Assembly (NCBI GenBank): GCA_019749945.1 | Contig: JAIEPF010000010.1 | Coordinates: 1 to 64,000 of the forward strand | Direction: 5' to 3' | Length of the DNA stretch: 64,000 nt | Origin: Burkholderiales bacterium | GTDB lineage: Bacteria > Pseudomonadota > Gammaproteobacteria > Burkholderiales > SG8-41 | Shown here: one piece after another, positions 7,256 to 15,865 of the stretch | Layout of the letters: every line of letters starts with the position of its first letter | Numbering within the stretch: position 1 is the stretch's first letter | Notes under the pieces: generated by a model | The model's input: the letters and a program-made list of their open reading frames with translations, nothing else | Database searches by the model: none | What the model was told of the DNA's origin: nothing | Made by a program: the position numbers and the translations under genes

Positions 7256-8155
7256 ATGTCCGAAGCAGGTTCTGCGCCGGTCAGACTGGCGGTTATTTCC
7301 GAGGGCGTCAATGCGTGGCCGCTGTATGTTGCGCAGGGCCGAAAAATGTTCGACGCCGAAGGCGTTGCCGTCGATGTCACGCTGACGGGTTCTTCGACGC
7401 ACCAGCTGGAGCAGATGCGCAGCGGCGGTTACGACATCGGTTTCCAGCAGTCCGACCATGTGGTGCGCGCCGTCGAAACCGGCAGCGATCTGTGCATCGT
7501 GATGGCCCAGGGCCATGCGCCGGAACTCTCGCTGGTGGTCGCAGCCGGCATCAAGACATTAAAAGACCTGCGCGGTCGCGACATCGCGGTTGATGGCGCC
7601 AACACCGGTTATGCGCTGCTGCTGCGCAAGCTGCTCGCCGAAAACGGCATGGGCAAAAGCGATTACAACTTTCTCGAGATCGGCGGTTCGCAGGAACGCT
7701 TTGATGCGCTGAAAATGGGCAAGGCCGTCGCGAGCTGGTTGAATCCCCCTTTCGACCGCAATCTTTTTGCTGCGGGTTTCGGCTCGCTGGGCGCGACCAC
7801 CACGTTTTTTCCGTCCTATCCCGGTTCGATTGCGGCGACGCGGCGTTCCTGGGCGGCAAAAAACGGCGATCGCCTGGTCGCCTTCATCCGCGCCTTTCGC
7901 GGCGCCTGTCACTGGCTAAAGGATCCCGCGCACAAGGCCGAGGCCATCACGCTGTTGCCGCAGCGCCTGAATATTTCCGCTGAACTGGCGAGCCGCGCCT
8001 TTGATGCCTTTGTCAAAAAACCGCTGCCGCTGATCGATGCCGCCGGACTGCAGCAGGTGATTGATGTTTATTGGCAGGCGGAAGGTTTACCCTTGCCCAA
8101 GGGCGCGCCGGAAAAATACATGGATCTGTCGTACCAGCAGCGCGCGGGACTTTAA
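7256..8155 (+). CDS. NMT1/THI5-like (SsuA-type) periplasmic-binding-fold protein without signal peptide
   Basis: The 299-residue product has the two-lobed binding-protein fold of the NMT1/SsuA group: AVISEGVNAWPLYVAQGRKM, GGYDIGFQQSDHVVRA, then LKDLRGRDIAVDGANTGYAL. The ATG at 7256 follows GGAGGGGAC, a good ribosome site, and the longer open frame lacks one. No secretion signal is visible and no ABC permease or ATPase gene is near. It may therefore be cytoplasmic, an enzyme or a ligand sensor, or use another export path. It is the first gene of the plus-strand cluster under the divergent FadR-type regulator. Confidence 0.7.
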   Translation: MSEAGSAPVRLAVISEGVNAWPLYVAQGRKMFDAEGVAVDVTLTGSSTHQLEQMRSGGYDIGFQQSDHVVRAVETGSDLCIVMAQGHAPELSLVVAAGIKTLKDLRGRDIAVDGANTGYALLLRKLLAENGMGKSDYNFLEIGGSQERFDALKMGKAVASWLNPPFDRNLFAAGFGSLGATTTFFPSYPGSIAATRRSWAAKNGDRLVAFIRAFRGACHWLKDPAHKAEAITLLPQRLNISAELASRAFDAFVKKPLPLIDAAGLQQVIDVYWQAEGLPLPKGAPEKYMDLSYQQRAGL

Positions 8156-8185
8156 AAATACCAAAACAATCTGGCGGAGAAGAGC

Positions 8186-9163
8186 ATGGAGAAACTGAAA
8201 CTGGCGGTGCAGAGTGTGATATTCGGCGCAGCGTTGATTGGGGGGCCGGCACTGGCCGCTGAATCGGCGGATAAATTCCCGTCGAAACCGATTCGCATCA
8301 TGGGGCAGGGCGCGGGCAGCACCGCGGATTACCTGTCGCGCTACATCGGCCAGCGCCTGACCGAAGTGTGGAAGCAGTCGGTGGTGGTGGACAACCGCGC
8401 CGGCGCCGGCGGCACCCTGTCGGCGGAAGTGGTGGCCAAGACCACGCCCGATGGTTATTCGCTGGTGATGGGCCATGCCGGGCCGATGGTCAGCGCGGTG
8501 TCGCTGTACAAAAACCTGTCGTACGATCCGCTGAAGGATTTCGCGCCGATCACCAAAACCGCCACCGGCGTCACGGTGCTGGTGGTGCATCCTTCCGTGC
8601 CGGCGAAAAATGTGCCGGAACTGGTGGCCCTGTCGAAGCAGCGCAATCTCAGCTACGCCTCCGCCGGCAACGGCACCATCAGCCACCTCACCGGTGAATT
8701 GTTCAAGCAGGTGGCCAAGGCTGATGTGCAGCACATCCCGTACAAAAGCGCCGGTTTCGCGCTGACCTCCATCCTGTCCGGTGAGACGCAGATTTCCTTC
8801 CTGTCGCCGGTGACGGCGTACGCGCAACTGAAATCGGGCAAGGTGCGTGCGCTGGCGGTGTCGAGCACCGAGCGTTTTGCCGGTGCGCCGGATATTCCCA
8901 GTGCCACCGAAGCCGGCATTCCCGGCATGGTCGCCGAGCTGTGGTTTGGTTTGTTCACCACGGCGAAGACGCCGAAACCCATCGTTGCCAAGCTGCATAA
9001 GGAAATCACCGGCATTCTGGCGACGGAAGAGGTCAAGGCCCAGCTGTTGCAGCGTGGCGCTGTTGCCGCACCGTCGACGCCGGAAGAGCTGCATGCCTTT
9101 GTCAAAAGCGAACTGGCGAAGTGGACGCCGATCATCAAGGCGGCGGGCATCAAGGCGGACTGA
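8186..9163 (+). CDS. Bug/TctC family periplasmic solute receptor
   Basis: This 325-residue receptor has a signal peptide ending near PALA (about residue 24), then FPSKPIRIMGQGAGSTADYL, VVVDNRAGAGGTLSAEV and TPDGYS, the standard Bug signature. Bug proteins capture carboxylates or similar small ligands in the periplasm. GGAGAAGAGC precedes the ATG. It lies 30 bases after the NMT1-like gene and before the M24 hydrolase, so its ligand is probably the substrate of this cluster. No TctA/B pair is adjacent. Confidence 0.9.
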   Translation: MEKLKLAVQSVIFGAALIGGPALAAESADKFPSKPIRIMGQGAGSTADYLSRYIGQRLTEVWKQSVVVDNRAGAGGTLSAEVVAKTTPDGYSLVMGHAGPMVSAVSLYKNLSYDPLKDFAPITKTATGVTVLVVHPSVPAKNVPELVALSKQRNLSYASAGNGTISHLTGELFKQVAKADVQHIPYKSAGFALTSILSGETQISFLSPVTAYAQLKSGKVRALAVSSTERFAGAPDIPSATEAGIPGMVAELWFGLFTTAKTPKPIVAKLHKEITGILATEEVKAQLLQRGAVAAPSTPEELHAFVKSELAKWTPIIKAAGIKAD

Positions 9164-9243
9164 ACTGACAGTGATGAGTGATGAACGCTGAATGATGAGT
9201 GCAGGGCGTGTTTATAAGTATTTGATTTAATTGGAGAATTTTG

Positions 9244-10602
9244 ATGGCGCGGAAAGCTAAACCGGTAGAACCCAAGAAGATCAAGGCCTCGGGCATTGAT
9301 CCGAAGAAGCGCATTTCTTCGGCGCCGGACGGTCTGTTTGATCCGGCGAATCCGGGGCATCGCTGGGAGCGCCCATTGCAGGCGCCGGGCCGCATGCAGG
9401 TCGATTTCGAGGAGCGTGTCGATTTCCGTCGCCTGCATGAATACCGTCTCGCGCGCACGCGCAACGCGCTGAAAAAATCCAAACTCGGCGCATTGCTGGT
9501 GTTCGACCAGATCAACATGCGCTACATCTCGAGCACGGTGATCGGCGAATGGGCGCGCGACAAACTCACGCGCTGGTGTCTGTTGACCGGCAACGGCGAA
9601 CCCTGGGTCTGGGATTTCGGTTCTGCAGTACGTCACCACAAGCTCTATGCGCCGTGGCTGCCGACCAATCACAATATTCCGGGCCTCGCCGGCCTGCGCG
9701 GCGCGGTGTCGCCGAAAGTCGGATTGTTCGAGCAGGCGGCCAAGGAGATTTACGACATCCTGAAGCAGGAGGGTGTCGCCGACATGCCGATCGGCATCGA
9801 TGTCGTTGAACCGCCCTTCCTGTTCGCGTTGCAGAAGCTCGGTCTCAAGGTGATGGACGGCCAGCAGGTCATGCTCGACGCGCGCGAGATCAAGAGCTAC
9901 GACGAAATCACGCTGCTCAACACCGCGGCGGCGATGGGCGACGGCGTGTATCAGGATATTTTCGAGGCGCTGAAGCCGGGCATCCGCGAAAACGAAATTG
10001 TTGCGATGGCTGCCAAGCGTTTTTACGAAATGGGCTCGGACTGCGTCGAGGCGGTGAATGCGATCGCCGGCGAGCGCTGCAGCCCGCATCCGCATAATTT
10101 CACCGACCGCTTGATCCGTCCCGGCGATCAGGCCTACTTCGACCTGATCCATTCCTACATGGGTTACAAGACCTGTTACTACCGCACCTTCACGGTGGGC
10201 AGTGCGACAGCGGCGCAGCACGATGCCTACAAACGGGCGCGGCGCTGGATGGACGATGCGATCGGGATGCTGAAGCCGGGTGTGTCCACCGACGTGGTGG
10301 CGCGCGCCTTTCCGAAATGCACTGAAATCGGTTTCGAGACCGAGATGGCGGCCTTCGGCCTCAACTTCTGCCACGGCCTGGGCCTCGGCCTGCACGAACG
10401 GCCGCTGATCTCGCGCCTGAACTCGTTCAAGGACCCGTACGAGCTCAAGGCCGGCATGGTGTTCGCGGTCGAGACTTTCTGTCCGGCCAAGGACGGCGTG
10501 TCGGCGGCACGGATTGAGGAAGAGGTCGTGCTGACGCCGGACGGCGCGAAAATCATCACGCTGTTCCCGGCGCAGGAATTGCCGATTGCGAACAAATACT
10601 AA
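9244..10602 (+). CDS. M24 pita-bread-fold hydrolase, one metal ligand replaced
   Basis: The 452-residue protein is an M24 (aminopeptidase P/creatinase/DddP-like) enzyme with an N-terminal domain (about 60-210) and a C-terminal pita-bread domain. Of the five canonical metal ligands, D300, H377 (in HGLGLGLHERP), E410 and E425 (in RIEEEV) are present. The second Asp, expected 11 residues after D300, is C311 in YKTCYYRTF. Metal use or specificity may therefore differ from true peptidases. The ATG at 9244 follows GGAGAATTTTG. Its position between a Bug receptor and E1-alpha suggests it hydrolyses or lyses the imported substrate, but that is inference. Confidence 0.8.
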   Translation: MARKAKPVEPKKIKASGIDPKKRISSAPDGLFDPANPGHRWERPLQAPGRMQVDFEERVDFRRLHEYRLARTRNALKKSKLGALLVFDQINMRYISSTVIGEWARDKLTRWCLLTGNGEPWVWDFGSAVRHHKLYAPWLPTNHNIPGLAGLRGAVSPKVGLFEQAAKEIYDILKQEGVADMPIGIDVVEPPFLFALQKLGLKVMDGQQVMLDAREIKSYDEITLLNTAAAMGDGVYQDIFEALKPGIRENEIVAMAAKRFYEMGSDCVEAVNAIAGERCSPHPHNFTDRLIRPGDQAYFDLIHSYMGYKTCYYRTFTVGSATAAQHDAYKRARRWMDDAIGMLKPGVSTDVVARAFPKCTEIGFETEMAAFGLNFCHGLGLGLHERPLISRLNSFKDPYELKAGMVFAVETFCPAKDGVSAARIEEEVVLTPDGAKIITLFPAQELPIANKY

Positions 10603-10737
10603 CGACGTGAACGGGTGAATAGTGAACGAGTGAACGAGTAACCCCGTGAACCCCCTCCCCCGTTTCACGGGGGAGGGCTGGGGTGGGGGTATTCACCCGT
10701 TTACCCGTTCACCCGTTCACGATTTTGGAAATAAAAA
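10603..10737. repeat. Nested intergenic hairpin repeats
   Basis: An outer imperfect inverted repeat (GTGAACGGGTGAATAGTGAA versus GTTTACCCGTTCACCCGTTC) encloses an inner CCCCTCCCCCGTTTCACGGG-GGAGGG hairpin of the same family as 7162-7200. The long structure separates the M24 gene from E1-alpha and may attenuate or stabilise the transcript. Confidence 0.6.
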
Positions 10738-11769
10738 ATGGATACTAAAGTGAAAAGCAAGAAAACCAGCGGCTTATCCACCGAAGACGATATCGGCCGC
10801 GATATCCGGCTCGAGCTGTTCCGCATGCAATTGGAACTGCGGCTGTGCGAAAAACGCGCCTACGACCTGTTCCTGCAAAACCTGATCAAGGGCACCAGCC
10901 ATTTGTCGCTGGGGCAGGAGGCGATTGCCGCGGCTTTCGGTGTGGCGATGCGACCCGACGATTACACCTTCTGCACTTACCGCGGTCATGCCCACACCCT
11001 CGCGCGCGGCGCATCGATGACGGGCGTGCTCGGCGAACTGATGGGCCGCGAGTGCGGTCTCTTGGGCGGCAAGGGGGGGTCGATGCACCTGACCGATGTC
11101 AGCAAAGGCGCGATGGGTTCGTACGCCATCATCGGCGCCCATCTGCCGGTGGCGGCGGGTGCGGCCTGGAGCGCGCAGTACCGCGGCACCGAGCAGGTGG
11201 CCGTGTGTTTCTTCGGCGACGGCACCACCAACATCGGTGCTTTCCATGAAGCGCTGAATTTTTCCGTGGTGTGGAAGCTGCCGGTGATTTTTGTCTGCGA
11301 AAACAATCTCTACATGGAATACACGCCGATCAGCGCGGTGACCGCGGTGGAGCATCCGGCGGCTGATCGTGCCGCAGCGTACAACCTCGAAAAAATTGTT
11401 GTCGACGGCAACGATGCCGACGCGATGTACCGCACCGCGACCAAATACATCGAGCGCGCGCGCAAGGGTGGCGGGCCCGCGTTGATCGAGGCCATGACCT
11501 ATCGTCATTCCGGCCATTCGCGCGCCGATCCGGCGAAATACCGGCCCGAAGGTGAACTGGAAAAATGGCTGGAGCGTGATCCGATCAAGATTTACCGCGA
11601 ACGGCTGCTCGGCCTGGGCATTGTCGAGGCCACGCTGACCGATATCGAGGGTGAAGTGATGCAGCAGGTGAATGAGGCGACCGAAGCCGCCAAGGCCTCG
11701 GCGCCGCCGTCGCTGGACGGTATTTATCAACATGTGTGGGCTGACGGGGGTGCCGCATGGCGGAACTGA
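10738..11769 (+). CDS. Thiamine-diphosphate dehydrogenase E1 component, alpha subunit (acetoin/2-oxoacid type)
   Basis: The 343-residue protein carries the thiamine-diphosphate motif starting GDG (160-162) in FFGDGTTNIGAFHEALNF and ending ENN (188-190). HLSLGQEA and YRGHAHTLARG are typical of the AcoA/PdhA branch. With E1-beta it decarboxylates or cleaves a 2-oxoacid or acetoin-like substrate and passes the acyl group to lipoyl-E2. It overlaps E1-beta by 13 bases, implying coupled translation. The first 15 residues are Lys-rich and extra. Exact substrate is not readable from sequence. Confidence 0.9.
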   Translation: MDTKVKSKKTSGLSTEDDIGRDIRLELFRMQLELRLCEKRAYDLFLQNLIKGTSHLSLGQEAIAAAFGVAMRPDDYTFCTYRGHAHTLARGASMTGVLGELMGRECGLLGGKGGSMHLTDVSKGAMGSYAIIGAHLPVAAGAAWSAQYRGTEQVAVCFFGDGTTNIGAFHEALNFSVVWKLPVIFVCENNLYMEYTPISAVTAVEHPAADRAAAYNLEKIVVDGNDADAMYRTATKYIERARKGGGPALIEAMTYRHSGHSRADPAKYRPEGELEKWLERDPIKIYRERLLGLGIVEATLTDIEGEVMQQVNEATEAAKASAPPSLDGIYQHVWADGGAAWRN

Positions 11770-12734
11770 CTTACCGCGACGCGGTGGCTGCGGGTATCGC
11801 GCAGGAAATGGCGCGCGATGAGCGCGTGGTGTTTCTGGGCGAAGACGTGGCGCATGCCGGCGGCGTGTTCAAGGCGACGGTCGGCCTGCTCGACCAATTC
11901 GGCGAAAAGCGCGTGCGCGACTGCCCGATTTCGGAGCAGGCCATCCTGGGTGCTGCGATGGGTGCGGCGATGACCGGTCTGCGGCCGATCGCCGAAATCA
12001 TGTTTTCGGATTTTCTCGCGGTGTGCTGGGACATCGTCGCCAACGAGATTGCGAAATCGCGTTACATGACCAACGGCCAGGTGCAGATGCCGCTGGTGAT
12101 CCGCACCGCCAATGGCGCGGGCTCGCGTTTCGGTGCGCAGCACTCGCAGTCGGTGGAGAACTGGGCGATGATGATTCCCGGCATCAAGGTTGTGGCGCCG
12201 GCCTTCCCCGCCGACGTCAAGGGGCTGATCGCCGCGGCCGTGCGCAGCGACGATCCGGTGCTGGTGTTCGAGCAGAAGTCGCTGTATCCGATGAAGGGCG
12301 AAGTGCCCGACGGCGAACATGTCGATGAACTGGGCAAGGCGCGCGTGCTGCGCCGGGGCAAGGACTGCACCATTGTCGCGCTCGCCTTGATGGTGCATCG
12401 CGCACTGGCGGCAGCAGAAATTCTCGAAAAGGAACACGGCATTTCCTGCACCGTGATCGATGTGCGTTCGCTGGTGCCGCTGGATACGGTGACGATTCTG
12501 GCCGAAGTGGCGGCGACCGGACGGCTGGTGACCATCGAGGAAAACCCGCGGCTCTGCGGCTGGGGTGCGGAAATCGCCTCGATCATCGCCGACGAGTGTT
12601 TCTGGGAACTCGACGGCCCGATCATCCGCATCACCACGCCGCATATCCCGCTGCCTTCCGCCGACCGGCTGGAAGACAACACGATTCCGTCGGTGGAGCG
12701 CATCGTGCGCGAGATCAGCGAGCGGATTGACTGA
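11757..12734 (+). CDS. Thiamine-diphosphate dehydrogenase E1 component, beta subunit
   Basis: The 325-residue protein matches the transketolase-like E1-beta chain: FLGEDVAHAGGVFKATVGL near the start, PISEQAILGAAMGAAMTGL, and the C-terminal domain with VIDVRSLVPLDTVTILAEV. It pairs with the alpha chain to form the alpha2-beta2 active sites. ATG at 11757 lies inside the alpha gene. The stop is 29 bases before an inserted amidohydrolase gene; E2 only follows after that. Confidence 0.92.
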   Translation: MAELTYRDAVAAGIAQEMARDERVVFLGEDVAHAGGVFKATVGLLDQFGEKRVRDCPISEQAILGAAMGAAMTGLRPIAEIMFSDFLAVCWDIVANEIAKSRYMTNGQVQMPLVIRTANGAGSRFGAQHSQSVENWAMMIPGIKVVAPAFPADVKGLIAAAVRSDDPVLVFEQKSLYPMKGEVPDGEHVDELGKARVLRRGKDCTIVALALMVHRALAAAEILEKEHGISCTVIDVRSLVPLDTVTILAEVAATGRLVTIEENPRLCGWGAEIASIIADECFWELDGPIIRITTPHIPLPSADRLEDNTIPSVERIVREISERID

Positions 12735-12763
12735 GCAGCAGCTTGACCAGAGGAGATGGGGTA

Positions 12764-14425
12764 ATGCTTAATATCTCAAATAAGTTATTGTTTTTATTGA
12801 TATTATTTTCGGCCTGTTTGTCGGCTCGCCCGGCACTGGCTGTGGACACCATTCTGGTCAATGGCAAGATCATTACCGTCGATGACCGGTTCTCGATCGT
12901 GCAGGCGCTGGCGATCAAGAATCAGCGCATCGTGGCGGCCGGCAGCAGTGCTGATATTCGCAAACTGGCCGGCAGCGGCACCACAGTGATTGATCTCCAG
13001 GGGCGCACGGTGATACCGGGTCTCATCGACAATCACTCGCACTGGATACGCGCGGCCGAACATGATGAGCTGCGTTTTGATGGTGTCACCTCGCGTGCCC
13101 AGGCGTTGCAGATGCTCGCGACAAGGGCACGCATGGCCAGGCCCGGCGAATGGGTGAGCGTTCTTGGCGGCTGGTCGGAGGAGCAATTCACCGACGCACC
13201 ACGGGGTTTTCCGCTGGCGGAACTCGACAGCATTGCGCCCGATACGCCACTGGCGGTGCAGTCGATCTATAACCACGTCTATCTCAACAGCGCAGGATTA
13301 CGCGCTGCGAAAATAGACGAGACCACGCCCAATCCGCCGAACGGGACGATTGAGAAAGACGCCAGCGGCAAACTGACCGGCGTGGTGCGCGGAGCCGGTG
13401 GTGTTGCGTTTGTTGCCGGCAAGGTGCCGAAACTTGAAGCTGAAGCGCGCGCAGCCAATGCGCGCAAGCTGGTGACCTATCTCAATTCACTCGGCGTCAC
13501 GGCCTGGGGCGATGCCGGCGGGCGTGGCATGACTGCCGGACACTACGATCCTTATCGCCAGCTTGCCGAGAAGGGCGAGCTTAACGTGCGCGTGTTCTGG
13601 ACCACGATCCGCCAGCCCGGCACACCGGAGCAGGTGGACAAGGTGCTGGCGGAAATCCCGGCCTTGAAGCCATTTCAGGGCAACGACTATTTTGATCATA
13701 TCGGCTGGGGCGAATCGGTTTATTCGCCGGTCACCACACAATTGCTGCGGGTGCAGAAGGAGGTCAAGCCCGACGACATCGCACAGATGATGCGCGTTGC
13801 CGCGGCGCTGGCGCAGCGCGGCATTTATCTGAATTCGCACGTCGAGATGAACGGTCCCATCGACCAGTTTCTTGCGGCTTATGAGGATCTCAACAAGGTG
13901 TCGCCGATCAAGGCGCTGCGCTGGTCATTTTCGCACCTGGATCAGATCGACGATCAGCAATTGCAGCGCATGAAACGCCTTGGCATGACGGCGCAGATCC
14001 ACAGCCGGCCGCTGATCCAGGGTGTGCTGATGCACAGGGTTCACGGTGACAAGGCCTGGGACATGCCGCCGTTCCGCCGCATACAGGACAGCGGCATCCT
14101 GTGGGGGCTCGGCTCCGATGCCACCGCAGTGACCACATCGAATCCGTTCTATACGCTGGGTTTTGCCATCACCGGCAAGATGATCGGTGGCCACCACGTC
14201 AATCGGCAGAGCATCACGCGTGAAGAGGCGCTGATCGCACACACCCGCAATAATGCGTTCATCCTGTTTCAGGAAGGCAATCTCGGTTCGCTGCAAAAAG
14301 GCAAATATGCCGATTTGCTGGTGCTCGATAATGACTACCTGACCATACCGGCAGACAACATCAAGGATCTGAAACCGGTGATGACCATGGTGGGCGGCAA
14401 GATCGTTTACAAGGCAGGCCAGTAA
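12764..14425 (+). CDS. Exported amidohydrolase, YtcJ/amidohydrolase-3 type
   Basis: The 553-residue protein has an N-terminal signal peptide (about residues 1-27, LLFLLILFSACLSARPALA) and an amidohydrolase barrel. Visible are VDTILVNGKIITVDD, the N-terminal metal motif in PGLIDNHSHW, a distal histidine in WSFSHLDQI, QIHSRP, and the catalytic Asp in LWGLGSDATAV. YtcJ-like enzymes cleave amide or ester bonds of small molecules. AGGAGATGGGG precedes ATG 12764. It sits between E1-beta and E2, an unusual interruption, so it probably generates the substrate outside the cytoplasm. The codons for the signal peptide contain a copy of the dispersed AT-rich motif. Confidence 0.85.
   Translation: MLNISNKLLFLLILFSACLSARPALAVDTILVNGKIITVDDRFSIVQALAIKNQRIVAAGSSADIRKLAGSGTTVIDLQGRTVIPGLIDNHSHWIRAAEHDELRFDGVTSRAQALQMLATRARMARPGEWVSVLGGWSEEQFTDAPRGFPLAELDSIAPDTPLAVQSIYNHVYLNSAGLRAAKIDETTPNPPNGTIEKDASGKLTGVVRGAGGVAFVAGKVPKLEAEARAANARKLVTYLNSLGVTAWGDAGGRGMTAGHYDPYRQLAEKGELNVRVFWTTIRQPGTPEQVDKVLAEIPALKPFQGNDYFDHIGWGESVYSPVTTQLLRVQKEVKPDDIAQMMRVAAALAQRGIYLNSHVEMNGPIDQFLAAYEDLNKVSPIKALRWSFSHLDQIDDQQLQRMKRLGMTAQIHSRPLIQGVLMHRVHGDKAWDMPPFRRIQDSGILWGLGSDATAVTTSNPFYTLGFAITGKMIGGHHVNRQSITREEALIAHTRNNAFILFQEGNLGSLQKGKYADLLVLDNDYLTIPADNIKDLKPVMTMVGGKIVYKAGQ
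12781..12805 (-). repeat. AT-rich dispersed motif, copy inside the amidohydrolase signal sequence
   Basis: The minus strand reads ATATCAATAAAAACAATAAC then TTA, with the exact 12-mer AATAAAAACAAT at 12787-12798. This is the only copy lying within the 5' part of a coding region. Confidence 0.65.
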
Positions 14426-14460
14426 GAATAATCATTAGCACAACCGGGATTTCACTGACG

Positions 14461-15711
14461 ATGGACATCATCATGCCGCAGCTCGGCGAGACCGTGGCCG
14501 AGGGCGTAGTTACCAAGTGGTACAAAAAAGTCGGCGACACGATCAAGGCTGACGAGACGCTGTTCGATGTGGAGACCGACAAGGTCAGCACCGAAATCCC
14601 GTCGCCGGTCGCCGGCGTGGTGGCCGAGATCGTGGTGGCCGAAGGCATTACGGCCAAGGTGGGCGCAAGGCTGGCGGTAATCCGTGAAGCCGGTGCCGCA
14701 AAGCCGGCGACACAGGCCGCCGTTGCCGCAGCTCCAGTTGCGGCAGCGACGGCTCCGGTAGCGTCCCGGCCTCCGGCCGGGCTGCCGAAGGTGAATGCCG
14801 CCGATCGCCTGTCTCCGGTGGTGCGGCGCCTGGTTGCGGAACACAGCCTGAACCCGGCGGATATAAACGGCACCGGCCGCGACGGCCGCATCACCCGTGA
14901 GGACGTCAAGGAATACATCGCCCGCCGTGGCACACGACCTGCTGCTGCACCGGCCGCTGTGTCATCCGCATTGCCGGCAGCGCCTGCGTCGGCGATGGCA
15001 GGGCAGGCCGTGCCGTTCAACAGCGTGCGCAAACGCGTCGCCGAAAACACCGCGAAGTCCTGGCATACCGCGCCGCATGTGCTGCAGGTGGTGGAGGCCG
15101 ATTTTCATCGTGTCGAAGCTGCGCGCAAGCTGCATGGCGCCGAGTGGAAACGGCGCGAGGGTTTTGCGCTGACTTATCTGCCGTTCATCGTGCGCGCGGT
15201 GTCGATTGCGCTGGGCAAATTTCCAAAACTCAACGCCAGCCTGCAGGGCGACGGCCTGGCGCTGCATCGCCGCATCAATATCGGCATCGCGGTCGATCTC
15301 AATTTCGACGGCCTGCTGGTGCCGGTGATCAAGGATGTGCCCGCCAAATCGCTGCCGCAGATCGCGAAGGAGATCAACGACCTCGCGCAGCGCGCGCGCG
15401 CCGGCAAGCTGCGCCCGGATGAAATGACCGAGGGCACGTACACCATCACCAACAACGGCGCTTTCGGCACCGTGATCACGGCGCCGATCATCAACCAGCC
15501 GCAGGTGGCGATCCTGTCCGCTGACGGCATCCGCAAGAAGCCGGTGGTGATCGAGAACGAAGGCGGTGATTCGATTGCGATCCGCCCGGTCGGTGTACTG
15601 GCGCAGAGTTTCGACCACCGCGCGGTGGATGGCTCCTATTCCGCGGCATTCCTCGCCGAGGTCAAGACAGTGATCGAGACACGCAACTGGGAGCAGGCGC
15701 TGTCGGCCTGA
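14461..15711 (+). CDS. Dihydrolipoamide acyltransferase E2
   Basis: The 416-residue E2 has three recognisable parts. A lipoyl domain (1-75) carries the lipoylated lysine K41 in DVETDKVSTE. An Ala/Pro-rich linker leads to a peripheral-subunit-binding domain (about 117-153, RLSPVVRRLVAEH and GTGRDGRITREDV). The catalytic acyltransferase domain ends with H386-x3-D390-G in FDHRAVDG. It would form the core of the complex with the E1 chains upstream. No lipoamide dehydrogenase (E3) gene is present in the window, so E3 is presumably shared with another complex. Confidence 0.92.
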   Translation: MDIIMPQLGETVAEGVVTKWYKKVGDTIKADETLFDVETDKVSTEIPSPVAGVVAEIVVAEGITAKVGARLAVIREAGAAKPATQAAVAAAPVAAATAPVASRPPAGLPKVNAADRLSPVVRRLVAEHSLNPADINGTGRDGRITREDVKEYIARRGTRPAAAPAAVSSALPAAPASAMAGQAVPFNSVRKRVAENTAKSWHTAPHVLQVVEADFHRVEAARKLHGAEWKRREGFALTYLPFIVRAVSIALGKFPKLNASLQGDGLALHRRINIGIAVDLNFDGLLVPVIKDVPAKSLPQIAKEINDLAQRARAGKLRPDEMTEGTYTITNNGAFGTVITAPIINQPQVAILSADGIRKKPVVIENEGGDSIAIRPVGVLAQSFDHRAVDGSYSAAFLAEVKTVIETRNWEQALSA

Positions 15712-15719
15712 ACGTCAAA

Positions 15720-15845
15720 CCCTTGAGCCACAGAGGTCACAGAGGACACAGAGAAAAACAAGGGTAATGAATGCGGTATTCATTTTTTGGCTGCGGTGAT
15801 TTTGGGGTTCCTCTGTGAACTCTGTGAGCTCTGTGGCTAATGTTT
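15720..15845. repeat. CTCTGTG-type long hairpin repeat, copy 1
   Basis: GAGCCACAGAGGTCACAGAG followed by GACACAGAG is mirrored after about 57 bases by CTCTGTGAACTCTGTGAGCT and CTGTGGCTAA. It forms a stem of roughly 28 bp between E2 and the next gene. A second copy lies at 32730-32886. Confidence 0.75.
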
Positions 15846-15865
15846 TTGATCTTTAAGGAAACCAA

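Noticed and set aside
8653..10668. A 671-codon open frame on the minus strand opposite the Bug and M24 genes
   Set aside because: It lies wholly against well-supported genes, has Arg/His/Gln-rich shadow composition and no recognisable domain. Long antisense frames are common in GC-rich DNA. Similar frames at 772-1779, 15737-16828 and 22523-23983 were dropped for the same reason.
10738..15711. Naming the E1/E2 genes acoA, acoB and acoC
   Set aside because: acoX, acoR and an E3 gene are missing and motifs do not separate acetoin from 2-oxoacid substrates, so symbols were left blank.
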